DNA of 64,000 nucleotides from Trichoplusia ni (lineage: Eukaryota > Arthropoda > Insecta > Lepidoptera > Noctuidae): positions 5,642,001 to 5,706,000 of the forward strand of contig NC_039498.1 in NCBI RefSeq assembly GCF_003590095.1, given 5' to 3'. The notes beneath the pieces were generated by a model. That model saw only the letters and a program-made list of their open reading frames with translations. It was not told where the DNA came from and did not search any database. The position numbers and the translations under genes were made by a program. This document shows, piece by piece, positions 35,552 through 48,308 of this stretch (its first letter is position 1; every line of letters begins with the position of its first letter).

Positions 35552-35585
35552 TGATACTGTTTGTTCGACGCTGACCGCTTATATA
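35552..35585 (-). promoter_or_regulatory. CPCFC core promoter: TATA box and arthropod initiator
   Basis: The minus strand reads TATATAAG at 35585-35578 and the initiator TCAGT with its A at 35552, about 33 bp apart, which is ideal TATA-Inr spacing. The predicted 5' UTR is about 40 nt before ATG at 35512. Confidence 0.75.
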
Positions 35586-36610
35586 GTTGCGCAGGAGTTG
35601 ATTTTGTATCATATCGGCCTGTATTGTAATGTTTCTCGAAGAAATTCCGTGTAGGCATCTAGATATTGTTTTTGATATGTTTTTTAAAACAGCTTGTAAT
35701 TAAGGTAAGGTTATAGTTTTGAAGATAAAATAAATTGCATATTATTTGAAAATTTTATATGTACTTATAATAATTTGGAAATAAAAAATAATAATTAAAT
35801 ATTTTAAATTGATAACTAAACTGTCATTTTTACAATTAATTATTAGTGATGGTTTACTTATTGTAATTGTAAATTATGATACAGATTAGTTAAATGCATT
35901 AATGTTTTTTTTTGAATAAATAACTTTCGTGGCTTTGCCTGATGCTTCTATTAATTCGTTAGCATTTAGATCTGTCACTTTGTCTATGGGGAAGTGTGTT
36001 GCTGTGCTTCCGCAAAGTAAGTATCTAATGCTATGAGAGGTCAAAATAACGTTTTTTTTTTATATTTTTTTAAAATTAAATGCTTTGAGAGATGGTGGAG
36101 AATGTTCTATTCTCCCAAGATCATAGACTATATTTACACACGGGCAGTCTCACCGACTTTATCACCGACTTTATAATCAGATGATACAGAATATTTTATT
36201 AATTAAAAGCCTTTAATTTTTTCTTCATCGCCATCATCCACAGCCTTTATCTTGCCACTGCTGGGCATAGGCCTCCTCTTTCTTGCCAACATCTATAGTC
36301 CCGTGCCAGACTCATCCAAACTCGACCCGAGACCTTTACAAATCGTTCACCCATATTTCTCCCATTTATACTTGACAAAGACATTAAATAATCTCTTTGA
36401 TTTCTGAACAAGAAGAAATTGCCAAATTTTCAAATTTTCTCATTTTTTTCGTGTTTGCTATAATAATAATATAAATCGTTTTTTACTGAACTGGTAGTTA
36501 GCACGTCGTTCCAAAAGACCCTAGAGAAAATTAATTATTTCTTGGACCTTAAACTTAAGACACTTAATAAAAATAAAACATTATGTAGTTAGTTCTATAT
36601 GTATATAATA

Positions 36611-36795
36611 CTAGCAGTTGCCCGCGACTTCGTCTACGAGGTTAGAAGATATAAGCTATGACACCTACCTACCCTAATATTTTTGAAATAAATTATCGCC
36701 TATGTTCAGCGGAGACAGTGTAGTTATCTAAAGAATTTTTCAAATCGGACCAGTAGTTTCGAAGCCTATTCGTGTCAAACAAAGAAACAAACGTT
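36611..36795 (-). mobile_element. Helitron, 5'-truncated
   Basis: 'ctagcagttgcccgcgactt' end, then 'gttagaagatataagcta' and family sequence to 'aaacaaagaaacaaacg'. Confidence 0.6.
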
Positions 36796-36814
36796 TTAGG
36801 TAAGTGTGAGTTTG

Positions 36815-37045
36815 ACTTGCGAGACCGTTTTTGGCTGTGACAACTATGATGCCCCAAGAGCGATGATCTTTTTTTTGTATAATTGCTATAGCGGCGACAA
36901 AAACACATCAATGGTGAAAATTTCAACAATATATACATATGAAACCCGATAGCTGGTTTCATATGGTGGCTGACCAACAGACAGATGGACGGATAACGGT
37001 GCTTCAGTAATGGAGCTAGGTTCTGAGTACCGAACCCTAAAAAAG
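36815..37045 (-). mobile_element. Retroposon family Q copy, inverted
   Basis: 'ggtggctgaccaacagacag' and 'gttctgagtaccgaacccta'. Confidence 0.45.
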
Positions 37046-38054
37046 AGAAATGTACTTTTGTGTGCATATTGGGTAGGTCTGAAAACCGGACAACATAAAT
37101 TTTTCATACATCCATTTTTATTATTCCCTAGGACTGATTTGTATGGCAAAACAACGTTTGCCGGGACAGATATTTAATATATTATTTTCATAATCCCCTT
37201 TTTTAGATGTTACAAAATAAACATCAATCAATTAATTAATGAATCAAACCAATAATTCAATCAAAAAGAAATATTTGATTAATAATTAACTAAAATACAT
37301 CGAAATAAGGATATTCTCGCCTAATTAGCGAGTAAATCATTTAATTAAGTAGTGCATATCATGTTTCAGAATTTGGAAATCACAGTATTTAGGATTCCGT
37401 ACATAAATTGAAAAAATTGAACCCTTCAGGCTCCGCTCTTTACCCAGGATGCATCTCGTCAATCGTTATAGCAGCATATAAGCAGCTGAAATTGTTATAA
37501 CAATATTGTATTTTATATCAATATCGAAGGAAAGGAACGGTTGGTACAGTCAAAAACTTAATAGGTGACCATAATTTTTTTAACCAATCTGTACGGAAAC
37601 CTCCGTGTTGCGAGTCCGACTCGCACTTGAACATTTATTGACATAGAATCAGCAAAAAAAGTAGTCTAACACCTTAAGATTGAAAATCATTCGCGCGTCA
37701 TAAAGCAATAAGGTTCACTTTCCCGTACAAATACATTCTGTCAGCTACTAATGTCAACCTTATCGCTATTTTACCTGCACACGATTTTTTAACTTAAACT
37801 GTTACACTGTTTTGTTGACCGTACATGAAGCTAATTCAATTAGTTACCAGCCAAAGTGCAATATGAAATAACTGACAGATTACCACATTTTAATTTGTGC
37901 GTAAAATTAGTGTATCGCGCGTCAATTCGTTAGCGTAGACCGTAGGCTGTTGTACGGTCGGCAAGATAATTATAATATTAACACAATTAGAATATGAGTG
38001 TAGCCAAGTAACATATACATACAAATAATAAAATATATGTTTGTATGTTTGTAA

Positions 38055-38295
38055 CTAGTAGTTTGTTGCGTGGTTAGAAGATATAAGTTATGATTTATAT
38101 CTACCCCGTTTTTGCCATATTTTCCATTGTATCTTCGCTCCTTTTAGTTACAGCGTGATGTTACATAGCCTAAAACCTACCTCGATGAATGGTCTATTCA
38201 ACACAAAAAGAATTTTTCAATTTGAAAAAGTAGTTCCAGAGATTAGCGCGTTCAAACAAATTAACAAACTCTTCAGCTTTATATATTAGTATAGA
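38055..38295 (-). mobile_element. Helitron with a damaged 3' end
   Basis: Body and 5' end intact ('cagctttatatattagtata', TC at 38295), but the terminal GC-rich segment next to CTAG is deleted ('ctagtagtttgttgcgtggt'). Confidence 0.6.
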
Positions 38296-38713
38296 TATAA
38301 AGTATAGATTTGGCAATGTGGCGATAGTCTGTGCAAATATTTCTTATTCCTTATACGATCCTCTTTTAGCCAATCTTTCTTCTCTCATTCCACCATTTCC
38401 TTTTCTTCTTCCTCTTCTATTTCTAGAAAGAGGACTCGTAGGGGTTTTTATCTTCTATCTCTTTTTCCTCTTTCCTCCTCTCCCCTCATCCCCTCTTTCC
38501 TTGATATTTAAGGCTAGAGAAGTCTCATAAGTTAATTAATTATTAGTCAAAAAATGAAATCATGATAATAAAATCGAATAAATATTATCTGGCTGAGGCA
38601 CTACAGCTCAATAGATGTCAAAGATATCAGATAATAAGTAATTAATACCGATCGTTCAGTCCTATTTAATTAATAGAACCAACCTTGTGTGACGCATGAA
38701 GGACACAGCTACT

Positions 38714-38910
38714 GGGCCCCGATTCTGCTATATTATAATGGCCGATGAATGAATTATCTTAAGCATTTTGCCAATTCGAAGTTAATTGTATTGACCTTGG
38801 GTGTAGATAGAAGAATAAAAAAGATAGAAAAATGAAAAAGAGAATACAAAAATTTAATCTTTGCCAAATTTCATTCATTCATCGGCCAGTAAATAGCAGA
38901 ATTGGGGCCC
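38714..38910. mobile_element. TIR MITE family M, complete copy
   Basis: 'gggccccgattctgctatat...ggccgatgaatgaat' is mirrored by 'attcattcatcggccagt...gcagaattggggccc'; about 40-bp imperfect inverted ends, no frame. Confidence 0.75.
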
Positions 38911-39005
38911 TGGAAGTGACATAGCACGTTTAAAGTGTACCTGTTATAAATATTTTTGACTCTACAGATAACAAAGTGGTTGAAGTACACACCGATGACC
39001 ATAAT

Positions 39006-39256
39006 GGCCCTGATTCTGCCATTTATAAAGGCCGATGAATTAATGGTAATAGGGTTAAATTTGAAATTGTATTTGCAAATGTTTTGGAGGATTCCTTAGT
39101 ATATTGCCAACACAATAATTGGATATTCAGTACGGGCGGAACACTCACTGTCAATACAATGAATTGTTTAGGAGATACTAAAGTGAATATGAATAGTGTC
39201 AATTTGGTCCAATTTCTATTAATTCATCGGCCATTGTAAATAGCAGAATCGGGGCC
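39006..39256. mobile_element. TIR MITE family M, second complete copy
   Basis: 'ggccctgattctgccattta' mirrored by 'aaatagcagaatcggggcc'. Directly followed by a tRNA-like B box fragment ('tctcgggttcgaaccccac', 39272-39290). Confidence 0.75.
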
Positions 39257-40456
39257 ATGTACATGATGTGTCTCGGGTTCGAACCCCACGTAGAAAAAGT
39301 ATTTTCGTGATAAACAATTTTCTTTCCGAGTCTATTATTTTTTTAATGTTTTTTACTCTTTGCATGTTTTTTTCAATGTATTTGTAACCTTTTATTTATG
39401 AGTTATGTTCTGTAAAATTCCATTTCTCCACCAGACAAGAATTGTGTACAAAACAGTCACAAACCACACACCTCGCTACTGTACCGACAGGTTAACAGAA
39501 TAAATAAATTGAACGAAAAAAAAGACATTTAAATTCACATCGATTTAATCTGTCGCATCCACTATGTTACGTCGTTTATTAAAAATAAAAGAAATGCAAA
39601 AATCAGCTCTTCCTTCTATGTCAACAAGTGAACTGCAACCCTATTTGTGGTATGCTAAAGTTGAGTTTCCTCCAAAAAGTTTCGATTAATTGGCTGACTT
39701 GTAGACTCGTACCAAATAAGGGTTTTTGAAAAGGGCACAAAAATCGTAATAAAAAGATCACAGGATGTACAGATGTGTTATTTAAGGGCTAAATTATTAT
39801 CTGATCCAATTAATCGTTAACATAATTTATTTTAAAATAATGACATTAATATTATAATGCGAAAGTATCTTAGGGTTTTTGTGAGTATATTTGTTATCTC
39901 AACCGCCCAAACGAGTGGACCGATTTCAATGAAATTTGGTACGAAGGTAGCTGATACCTTGGATTAACACTAAGGCTTTGTTAAAGGAGGGTTATGTTTT
40001 TGCAGCTATAGCAGACATCCATGGATTATATACGTGACAAAAAAGTGTTACTTCCGTATTAATTAAAATGATAAGTCTGCGTATAAGTATAAGTGACATT
40101 ATAGCTATATAATAATGATTTTTGTATTTGGCAGATACAATTTAAGGAATATGTTATATACTCCATATTTAAAAATCCGTTTAGCTATTCAGAAGAATCA
40201 TTTGGATAAATTAATCTTTATTTTTAAGGACACGTTACCAAGGATAAGAATGTAACCTCATTTCTGAGACATACATGTTTGTCTACCTGTCACTAGGCTG
40301 TATCTTATGAAGACTGTGGCTACAAGACTGTTGAAAATTTACAGATCATGAATTTCTATTGCTGCTAAAAAAACAAATACTAACTTGTAATAAGAGCCTA
40401 TTTAGATGATGCCAGAAATATACGATATTACGTTAGATATCCTTACAAAGTATTGC

Positions 40457-40675
40457 AACCAGTGGCGTAGCAAGGGTCACCGTCGCCCGTTGCAGATTCA
40501 CACATTGCCGCCCAAAGTAGAAATCAAAAAAAAAGTTACACCTGTTTGTCTGTTTTGCGCGCAGACAACATCGATATATTACATTATAATTTGGCGACTT
40601 TTCTCAATTTTGACGCCCTCCTGGTAATGGCACCCGGGGCGGACCGCTCCTCCCCCCCTAGCTACTACGGGCCCT
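40457..40675. mobile_element. Possible degenerate hAT-type fragment
   Basis: Left 'cagtggcgtagcaagggtc' resembles common hAT ends; the right side 'ccccctagctactacggg' is a poor inverted match. No clear target duplication. Confidence 0.3.
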
Positions 40676-42119
40676 AACGGTCATAAATTAAGTTGACTAA
40701 TAAATGTATAGACAACCTCATAATTCACTTAAAAAAATATTTTCTTTAGCATATTTGCACGGAACCCTGAGCTACAATGTCATCTTATACGTCCTATTCG
40801 CACTGAACCCTGCGCTACCATACGACTCGCACTTACCCAGTTTTTTAGCCATCTAATAAAATCATATCTACTTAAAAATAGCTTAATAAAACATAATATA
40901 CTAATTAATCAATAGCTACCGAACGTTCAAGGTGACATAATTATTGCGTTTGACATCAAAAGTTTTTTTGCCGACACTTTAATTAAAGGTAATTGCTGAG
41001 TGCATCGCAACAAGTACTCTTTAGTGCCACGGATGTGGGTAAGCGAGTGTGCTCAATGGATGCGGTATTTTGGTAAAAAATATGCGGCAAATATTTGTAG
41101 TTATGTATGTCTTGCGGTGGAAAATCTGGACAATGAGAAAAATAAGTATCATTTAAATGAATAATTAATATTAAATACATTACACACACACACTTCTGGT
41201 ACTGCTGCAAGGTAAAGCATAGCATATTTTTTTGAGAGAGTTGAAAAAGTTCCAACAAACTCACTCTTTAGAGTACAGACAAAGGATTGAGAACCTTAAC
41301 TAAATCGCAATCCAATCTGCTCGTTTGCTACCTATCTCACATTTTTTTTGGCCGAATACCAACTCATCTATTTTTCCCACATCCCTTACAATTTGACATT
41401 TCCATCTCTAGATCTCATTGCTACAATTTCCGCATACCGAAGTCGGGCGCGGCAGGTTTACATTATAATTGTATTAACATGTATGTATGTATGTAATTAT
41501 GTATGTAATTGTATGGGCGGGGATTTGTGACGCGGATGGCCAATTTGTATTGACAACTTTGTAATTGTGTGTAGTTGACATTGTGTGGGGATTAAATATT
41601 AAAATAGAAAAGAAAATACTTAAGGGACAGCTTAAAAAAAAAACTAAAAAAAATATGATTGACAGAAATTATTGGGTGGGATACTGTGGTAGAAAATGGC
41701 CTTATATTTTGAACCAAATTAGTTGTAGTAATAAAGCAAACGAAACGAGAAAATAAATAACTTTAAATTGTTTATAAATGATGCAACGGTAAAATAAAAT
41801 AAAGCAAAATAAAAGCAGCCGCTCTTTATTTTCAGTAGGTATGAATGCTTAAGAAAAACAAGATCTCCAAATATTTTTTTTAACAGCACAAAACATACAA
41901 CCTGTTTCGAAAAAAAAACTACTGACCCAAACTTGACGTTAAATGAACAAAGAATCAGCAAAATAAGTTCATACAAAGCAAACCAAATCACAGATGAATT
42001 ACGAACCTTCTCCTTTTCGAAGTAAAATAAAGATTTTTGCACTACAAACATTGTTTAATTAGCCGTACCAAAAACAAAATCAGTCTATTCAGAATCATCA
42101 TTTTACAATTATGGATATA

Positions 42120-42252
42120 ACACTTGTATGAAGGATTGCAACGCATTGCCATACACCGACACAAAAACGCGGTTGACTTAGCACGGCGGTTCAGGTATAG
42201 TCAGTAAGACTCTGACACTACCCATTTCCTCCACCGAGGAAATTTTTACTCT
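42120..42252 (-). mobile_element. Short dispersed repeat, family D, inverted
   Basis: 'acacaaaaacgcggttga', 'cacggcggttcaggtatagt', 'gtaagactctgacactaccc'; mirror of 6113-6250. Confidence 0.55.
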
Positions 42253-42488
42253 CCCGCCTTACCAAAAAAATGGTGTTAGCAGTCGATTTTCTCTCAAATA
42301 ATCACCCCCTTCTTATTCACCAGTTAAACTTACCTTAACAATAACCTCAGTGTACCAGTTAATTTTACTTGTAACTCACGGTTAGCCTGGTTATAATAAA
42401 GATCTTACGGTCAGACCAGGTATTGGGCCATTTCAATTATATTTATTGGTCCGCATTCTGGTCTGCTGTACATTGCAAGCGATGCGAA

Positions 42489-42581
42489 AGCGATAATATA
42501 ATAAAGCAATCCTGTTTATTTGCACTATTATATTATCGCTTTACTATTATTTAAACAGGCTTGCATTATTATATTATCGCT
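42489..42581. repeat. Long AT-rich hairpin
   Basis: Arms 42489-42518 and 42552-42581 (30 nt each, about 28 matches) around a 33-nt spacer that repeats the arm core 'attatattatcgct'. Confidence 0.75.
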
Positions 42582-42593
42582 AAATTAAATTTG

Positions 42594-42800
42594 ATTGCAC
42601 GGATAGCCGAGTGGTAGAGGTCACAACTTCTAAACCGCAGAGCGCGATTGGTCGCGGGTTCGATCCAGGCGTCGGACAAGTATTTCTGTGATTCACGAAA
42701 GCTTGTGTTGAGTTTTCGTGTCGTTGTGTATTTGAATTGAATGTTTGTGAAGCCCTTTGCGATGCAAGCTAAAATTCTTTAATGCGGGAGTTGGTTAAAA
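42594..42800 (+). mobile_element. tRNA-derived SINE, family A, full-length
   Basis: 'attgcacggatagccgagtg' head, B box 'gcgggttcgatccaggc', end 'aatgcgggagttgg'. It starts 12 bp after the hairpin at 42489-42581. Confidence 0.85.
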
Positions 42801-43546
42801 ATACCCATGAAAATAGTTTTATTTCAAGTTAAGCTACAAAGTAACATACATATTTTGGTGGCCAAAGAATCATAACATTTTGTGTAGACAGCACCCCTTA
42901 TCGGCCGCTCACTGCCGCTTCCTAAATGTCAATAGAGTCCGACATTTTTTTTACATTTTTTATAAAAAAATCCGTATATTGAACCTTATAATTATGTTAA
43001 TTATTAACTCGGATTCTTGGAGACCATATAAATTCGGCAAATTTGTAGAGCATTCGAATAAAAAAAGCATAGCTATCACTGACACATAACCTTTATACTA
43101 TCTCAATAAAATCACCAGCTACCAGCCTTCTGCCGAAGTTTTCCTTAATATTATCTATAACAAACCCGTTCACAATAGCATTATCGAAAAGGGTTTATTA
43201 TTTTATTATACAACCATCATTTTACTGGCAATGTACAAAAATGTTGCCCTATAGAAATTTCCTGTTAAGTTTTTTATGTATTTTAATATACATGATAATT
43301 TAATTTATTATTTTATTATGTATGATATTATTTTATCACGGATGTGTTATTAAGGGTGTTGACAAGTTTTTTTAATGAAAGAAATAAACAATAAGGTCCT
43401 ATAAGTAACGTCTTTTGAACAAGTTACATGTCTCCTCGCTAACGCTGACGAGTCGCTTAAATGTATTGAACTGACGAGTCAAAGTCACGTCACTTGTCTA
43501 ACGGAATGTCATTCCTATACGTTAATAAGCTTTATATTTTAACTAT

Positions 43547-43815
43547 ATAGCTGTTGCCCGCGACTTCGTCCCCGTGGGCAGAAGATATAAGTTATGATTT
43601 ATCCCTGCCCTGTTTTTTTCACATTTTCCATTGTATCTTCGCTCCTTTTAGTCGCAGCGTGATGGTTTATAGCCTAAAGCCTTCCTCAATAAATGGTCTA
43701 TTCAACACAAAAAGAATTTTTCAAATCGAACCAGTAGTTCCTGAGATTAGCGCGTTCAAACAAACAAACAAACAAACAAACAAACAAACTCTTCAGCTTT
43801 ATATATTAGTATAGA
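43547..43815 (-). mobile_element. Non-autonomous Helitron with (CAAA)n expansion
   Basis: End 'ctgttgcccgcgacttcgtc' but CTAG has become CTAT. TC end at 43815. Contains seven or so aaac/caaa units at about 43755-43788. Confidence 0.7.
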
Positions 43816-44019
43816 TATAGATTAGTATAGATGTGATACCTACATGATACTTGAATGTTATAGAGCTTATAAACCGTAAAAGCATCGATTAACCGAAAAA
43901 TAAACTATGAAAGGAACCAATTTTAAACAATCTCAATTATTCAATACCTTAAATAGGTCAAATAAATTAGTCATAATATTATTATTTTTTTTATAATAAC
44001 TATCGTGAGACTGATTCAT

Positions 44020-44185
44020 TATTAAATGATGTAACGGTTTACTCACGCGTATTTATCGGGGTAGACCGACTAGTTTCGGACCCAACCGGAGTCCTTAATC
44101 ATGGGCAGACGCGGCGGGATCGCGAGTCAAACTAGTCGGACTACCCCGATAAATACGCGTGAGTAAACCGTTACATCATTTAATA
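44020..44185. mobile_element. Fold-back element F1 with 57-nt near-perfect arms
   Basis: Arms 44020-44076 and 44129-44185 pair with one mismatch, around a 52-bp spacer. Key arm text is 'acgcgtatttatcggggtag'. Related elements at 15082, 44330, 56091 and 58137. Confidence 0.85.
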
Positions 44186-44329
44186 AAAATTAATCTTTGT
44201 AACTTAAAGCTTTGTTAATGAATAAGTTATTTGATTTTGAAAGAATTTGCATTATCATCCGCATATAGGTAAGATTCTAACGAAAAATCACCTTAAAATT
44301 GGATAAAGGCCTCCGATGGGTCTAAAATT

Positions 44330-44372
44330 AGTCGAGCTATCCCGATAAATACGCGTGATTAAGCCGTTCTTA
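44330..44372. mobile_element. Fold-back family fragment F4
   Basis: 'gtcgagctatcccgataaat' and 'acgcgtgattaagccgtt': one arm only, about 150 bp from F1. Confidence 0.55.
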
Positions 44373-46347
44373 AACATATATGAATCAACCTCCTGAAACT
44401 TGCTATAAAACATATTGTAATGTTATTTATTGAAGACTTTATACCTGCAGTATACTTGTTTATAATTCACTAAAAACTTTGTTAATCAACATAACAAAAA
44501 CTAGTTCAAAAAATTAAAACATTAAACGACCTTCATTACGTAACAGTACAGTCGCCAACAAAAGTCAATTTACAAAGTGCCAGTATATAATATCATAGTG
44601 GTATGACCGCGATCGTTAGACTGCCAAGTCACAGGAGTTCACAGGACGTAGGTTCGAAACCAAGCCCTAGAAGATATTTTAGAATTCATAGTACGAACGT
44701 ACAACTGTTAAAAAAAGTTTATTTTAAACCCTGCCGATAGCCATCTACAACTTTCATTAATTCATTGTCTATGTAAGTGCTATAATAAGTATTTCTTTAG
44801 GATGAGACAAGATAAAATGACTCCAACCTCTTTGGGTTGAGCGGAAGCGTGTGTCAGAATTTTCTTGACAAAACCCACCCATATTCCTTCTTTTGCCCTT
44901 TGTATACCGGGGCCTCGGTAACCCCCTTGGACAATCCCGTTAGTCCGGCAGTCTTCTGCCCTAATGTCTGTTCCCTGAATGTGTTTGTGGTGTCAAGGTG
45001 TCAAAGTGACTGTGTCAAGCCTATTTGTTCCAAACACAACAGCCATTGAATTCCATTGTGTCATCATCATTCCCCTGCCCTTATCCCAATTACTTTATTT
45101 CGGGGCCGCGCAACATGTCTTCTTCTTCCATACCTTTCTATCTGACGTCATCTCACAAGAAACACTCTTTTCAGCCATATCGTCTTTTACACAATCCATC
45201 AATCGTGACAAGACGTCGTGAAAAGAATTACTTGCCGTTGCCGGTTCTTCTCTATAAGAATGACACTTTGGAACCGTGCAACTAGAGTCAGTAAAGTAAC
45301 GTTTTAAAAGTGTCTGAGGAACGGCCTATTTGAAATGGGCCGTTCAACCCTTTTGGAATTACATTGTGTATGGTTTTGTAGTTGATTTTGAATTTGAATA
45401 AATAGATTTTGATTATTTTTATTGTGTCAAAAGACTTTTGTTGACGAGTGTACGTGCATGTACTTGTAATTACATTTGAATAATTGAATAATTTATTGAC
45501 ATTCATCAGTTTTTAATATCTTTATGGTTGTATGTATATTAATTAATTGGTTTAACTTTGTAATTAAATGTTTTATGAATGAAATTTAGATATGGTATTA
45601 TACAATGTATAACAGAAACCCGATCATATTGAAAATGTAATTTATAGTGGTGTCTTAGGTGTACGCGAATGTTAGACATTGAAAGGAAACTACTTTTACG
45701 GATTTCGCTGTTTAATTTTAGATTTTAGCTCCCGACGTTTCGGCACCTTTGCAGGTATCATGGTCACGAGCAGAATGTCAATGTAACTGTTCAATGTTCA
45801 ACTCTGTTCAATGTAATTTTAAATATTCACTTTAATGAATAACTTTTTCAAGCAGTTTAGTTAGATGATTACAATTTTGTCCAAGCCCATTTTTAGACAA
45901 AGGGTAAAAACAGGACCTTACAACTAAGACTACGCAGTCTGTCCCTTTGTAACCATCCTGTACCTTATGAACCTGTTAAAAGTGACAGTTCTGTAAAAAC
46001 CATTTTGTCCATTTTACGAAGTCAAATAAAAGTAGCCTATATGTATGTAAATCTAAGATAACACCTACCTCCAAACTAAATTTCATCGCAAACGGTTTAG
46101 CCGTTTTGGTTTCACGGTACCAAACATACCCACACACATATAAACACTCAGTGTGAGAAGTATTAAAACGAATAAATATCATATTCTCGTGACACTCAAT
46201 ATTGAATAAAGTGTGAAACATTTTGTGACAACATAATTGAGACGTCTCTTTGATTTTATTTTTCAATGAGTCACGAGTATATGTTTGACTTAATAAAATG
46301 TGAGTAATCAAAGTATTTCTTTAAATTCAAGTTTCTATATTTTTTCA

Positions 46348-46587
46348 TCTATACTAATATATACAGCTGAAGAGTTTGTTTGTTTGTTTGAACGCGCTAA
46401 TCTCAGGAACTACTGGTTCAAATTGAATAATTCTTTTTGTGTTGAATAGACCATTAATTGGGGAAGGTGTAAACCACGCTCGACTAATAGGAGCGAAGAT
46501 ACAATGGAAAATGTGAAAAAATAGGGCAGGTAGAAATCATAACTTATATCTTCTACCTACGGGGACGAAGTCGCGGGCAACAGCTAG
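46348..46587 (+). mobile_element. Non-autonomous Helitron, complete copy
   Basis: A|TCtatactaatatatacagc start, 'gcgggcaacagctag' end before T. Confidence 0.8.
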
Positions 46588-46899
46588 TAAACTATATAAA
46601 TTTACTATGTTATTGTAACTACCAACGCCCGATTTATTAGCGAAGCATTAACTTACTAAACTTTCTGATTCAAATGTGTCAGTAATTTCATCAGGCGAGT
46701 GATTAGCGGGTGTTGCCACCTTGTGTAATAAAGTGTAACTATATTTAATTGTGTGTTACAAAGCAATTTTTACGTTAATCGTGATTTATAGTTTGAAGAA
46801 CAGTTTTTTTATTTCGTTTTTAGTCATTAGTTAATTAAGGTATTGTTAAGGATAGGATTGTAAGAAATTAAGACATATATAATACATTATGTATAAGTA

Positions 46900-46960
46900 C
46901 TAGCTGTTGTTCGCGACTTCCTCCAACGCGACACACACGACTATGAAATAACATAGAGTG
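46900..46960 (-). mobile_element. Helitron 3' terminus fragment
   Basis: 'ctagctgttgttcgcgactt' only. Confidence 0.45.
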
Positions 46961-47243
46961 TACATGTATTAAACTTCTCCTAAGATATTAACTGAAATAT
47001 TATGATGATGTAAAAGGCAACTACCTTCAAAACGGAATAATTGTAACGCTTATGGTATTTGTTATAATATTAAGCATAACATATTTTGATAAAAATATGT
47101 TCGAAAACAACTCACTTTTTTCCAATTTTTTTTTCAATAACTATTGCCATAAAAGTGATTATAGTTGCTCACTCTTAAATGCTATTTCCGTTATTTAGAT
47201 TTGGTTATAACAATGTCATAAGTGTCATTCATGTCAGATGCTA

Positions 47244-47431
47244 TCTTAATATATATAAATCTCGTGTCACAATGTTTGTCCTCAATGGACTCCTAAACCA
47301 CTTAACCGATTATAATAAAATTCGCACACCATGTGCAGTTCGATCCAACTTGAGAGATAGGATAGTTTAAATCTCAAGTTATAGTCGCAATTTCTTCTAA
47401 CCACGCGGACGAAGTCGCGGGCAACAGCTAG
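47244..47431 (+). mobile_element. Non-autonomous Helitron, second subfamily
   Basis: A|TCttaatatatataaatctc start, a different 5' body from the copies at 29687 and 46348, but the same 3' terminus 'cggacgaagtcgcgggcaac' plus agCTAG. Confidence 0.8.
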
Positions 47432-47772
47432 TATTTAAATAAAAAAATGAGCGACATTTTTTTTTCCACAGTTTGTGTTTCTTATCATTACCTCTTTATT
47501 TACTCTTTCCTCTATTCCAATATAATGTCGTTATCGAATAATACTTTAGGTAAAGAACAACCTTACCTTGTAAGATGGCTAATACATTCAGCTATCAAAT
47601 CAAATGCATAGCAACCCACATTTGGAGGTTTGATAGCAAACATTATGCGTGCAATGTCAACGCCCAGCAAACAATGCACAGATTATAACAAACGAAACGT
47701 ATAGGAGCTAGGCAGCTTTAAAAATAACCATCATTTATTAATTTGAATCCTTATATTTGTGGATTTAATTAT

Positions 47773-48062
47773 TTTTCCACGTTTTTATACACTCACTTTT
47801 CTTGTACGTTTCTCGTTCCTGTTTCGTTCTTGCAACTCAATTTTGAGACACTTTCGGATAAGCTAGCACGCTGGAATTTTCAGGGTAGCTTCGAACCCGA
47901 TGACAATGCAATTTGCAACTTAAAAACGGCTGGACCGGTTTTGATAAAATTTTAATGGAGTGATATTTAAAAACGGGGGTTTTTGGTTATAGAGAGATTT
48001 TTCGGTAACGTTAAACATAAAACAAAACGATTTTAGATATAAAAATTGGCAAAATTTTCTAA
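47773..48062 (+). mobile_element. Unclassified repeat family R, copy 3
   Basis: 'tttttatacactcacttttc', 'ggataagctagcacgctgga', 'tagagagatttttcggtaac', 'acataaaacaaaac'. Nearly parallel to the copy at 51824. Confidence 0.65.
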
Positions 48063-48105
48063 AGCCTGTTAGTTCAAGTTCTTTCTATTTTTCTCGTAGG
48101 TATCA

Positions 48106-48308
48106 ATTCGACTCCCGCATTAAGGAATTCAATCCACATGTCGCAGGCGTTTTCAAAAATATTCAATTCACTTTCTCACGAACACCCAGACTCAGGACAA
48201 ACATTCGTGGATCACACAAATGCTTGCTCTACGCGGGAATCTAACCCGCGACACGTCGTATTCTGTGGGTTTGGCTTCGTGACCCCAACGACTCGGCTAT
48301 CCCTGCAG
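48106..48308 (-). mobile_element. tRNA-derived SINE, family A, full-length inverted
   Basis: 'gactcccgcattaaggaatt' end, 'cacgaacacccagactcagg', head to 'cggctatccctgcagt'. Confidence 0.8.

Larger units (their letters stand above)
35586..48105. other. Gene desert, repeats only
   Basis: No accepted exon on either strand. Contents listed separately: Helitrons, family Q and D retroposons, two TIR MITEs, a long AT hairpin, SINE A at 42594, fold-back elements at 44020 and 44330. Open frames of up to about 124 codons (36.7-37.1 kb, 41.7-42.0 kb) are repeat-derived or AT-driven. Confidence 0.55.

Noticed and set aside
36693..37149. 124- and 87-codon minus frames
   Set aside because: They lie in Helitron and family Q repeat copies.
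41719..42051. 110-codon minus frame rich in Phe and Leu
   Set aside because: Looks membrane-like only because the DNA is A/T-skewed; no supporting signals.
43755..43790. Short regular repeats resembling an array
   Set aside because: A simple caaa microsatellite inside a Helitron; there are no spacers, so no CRISPR array.
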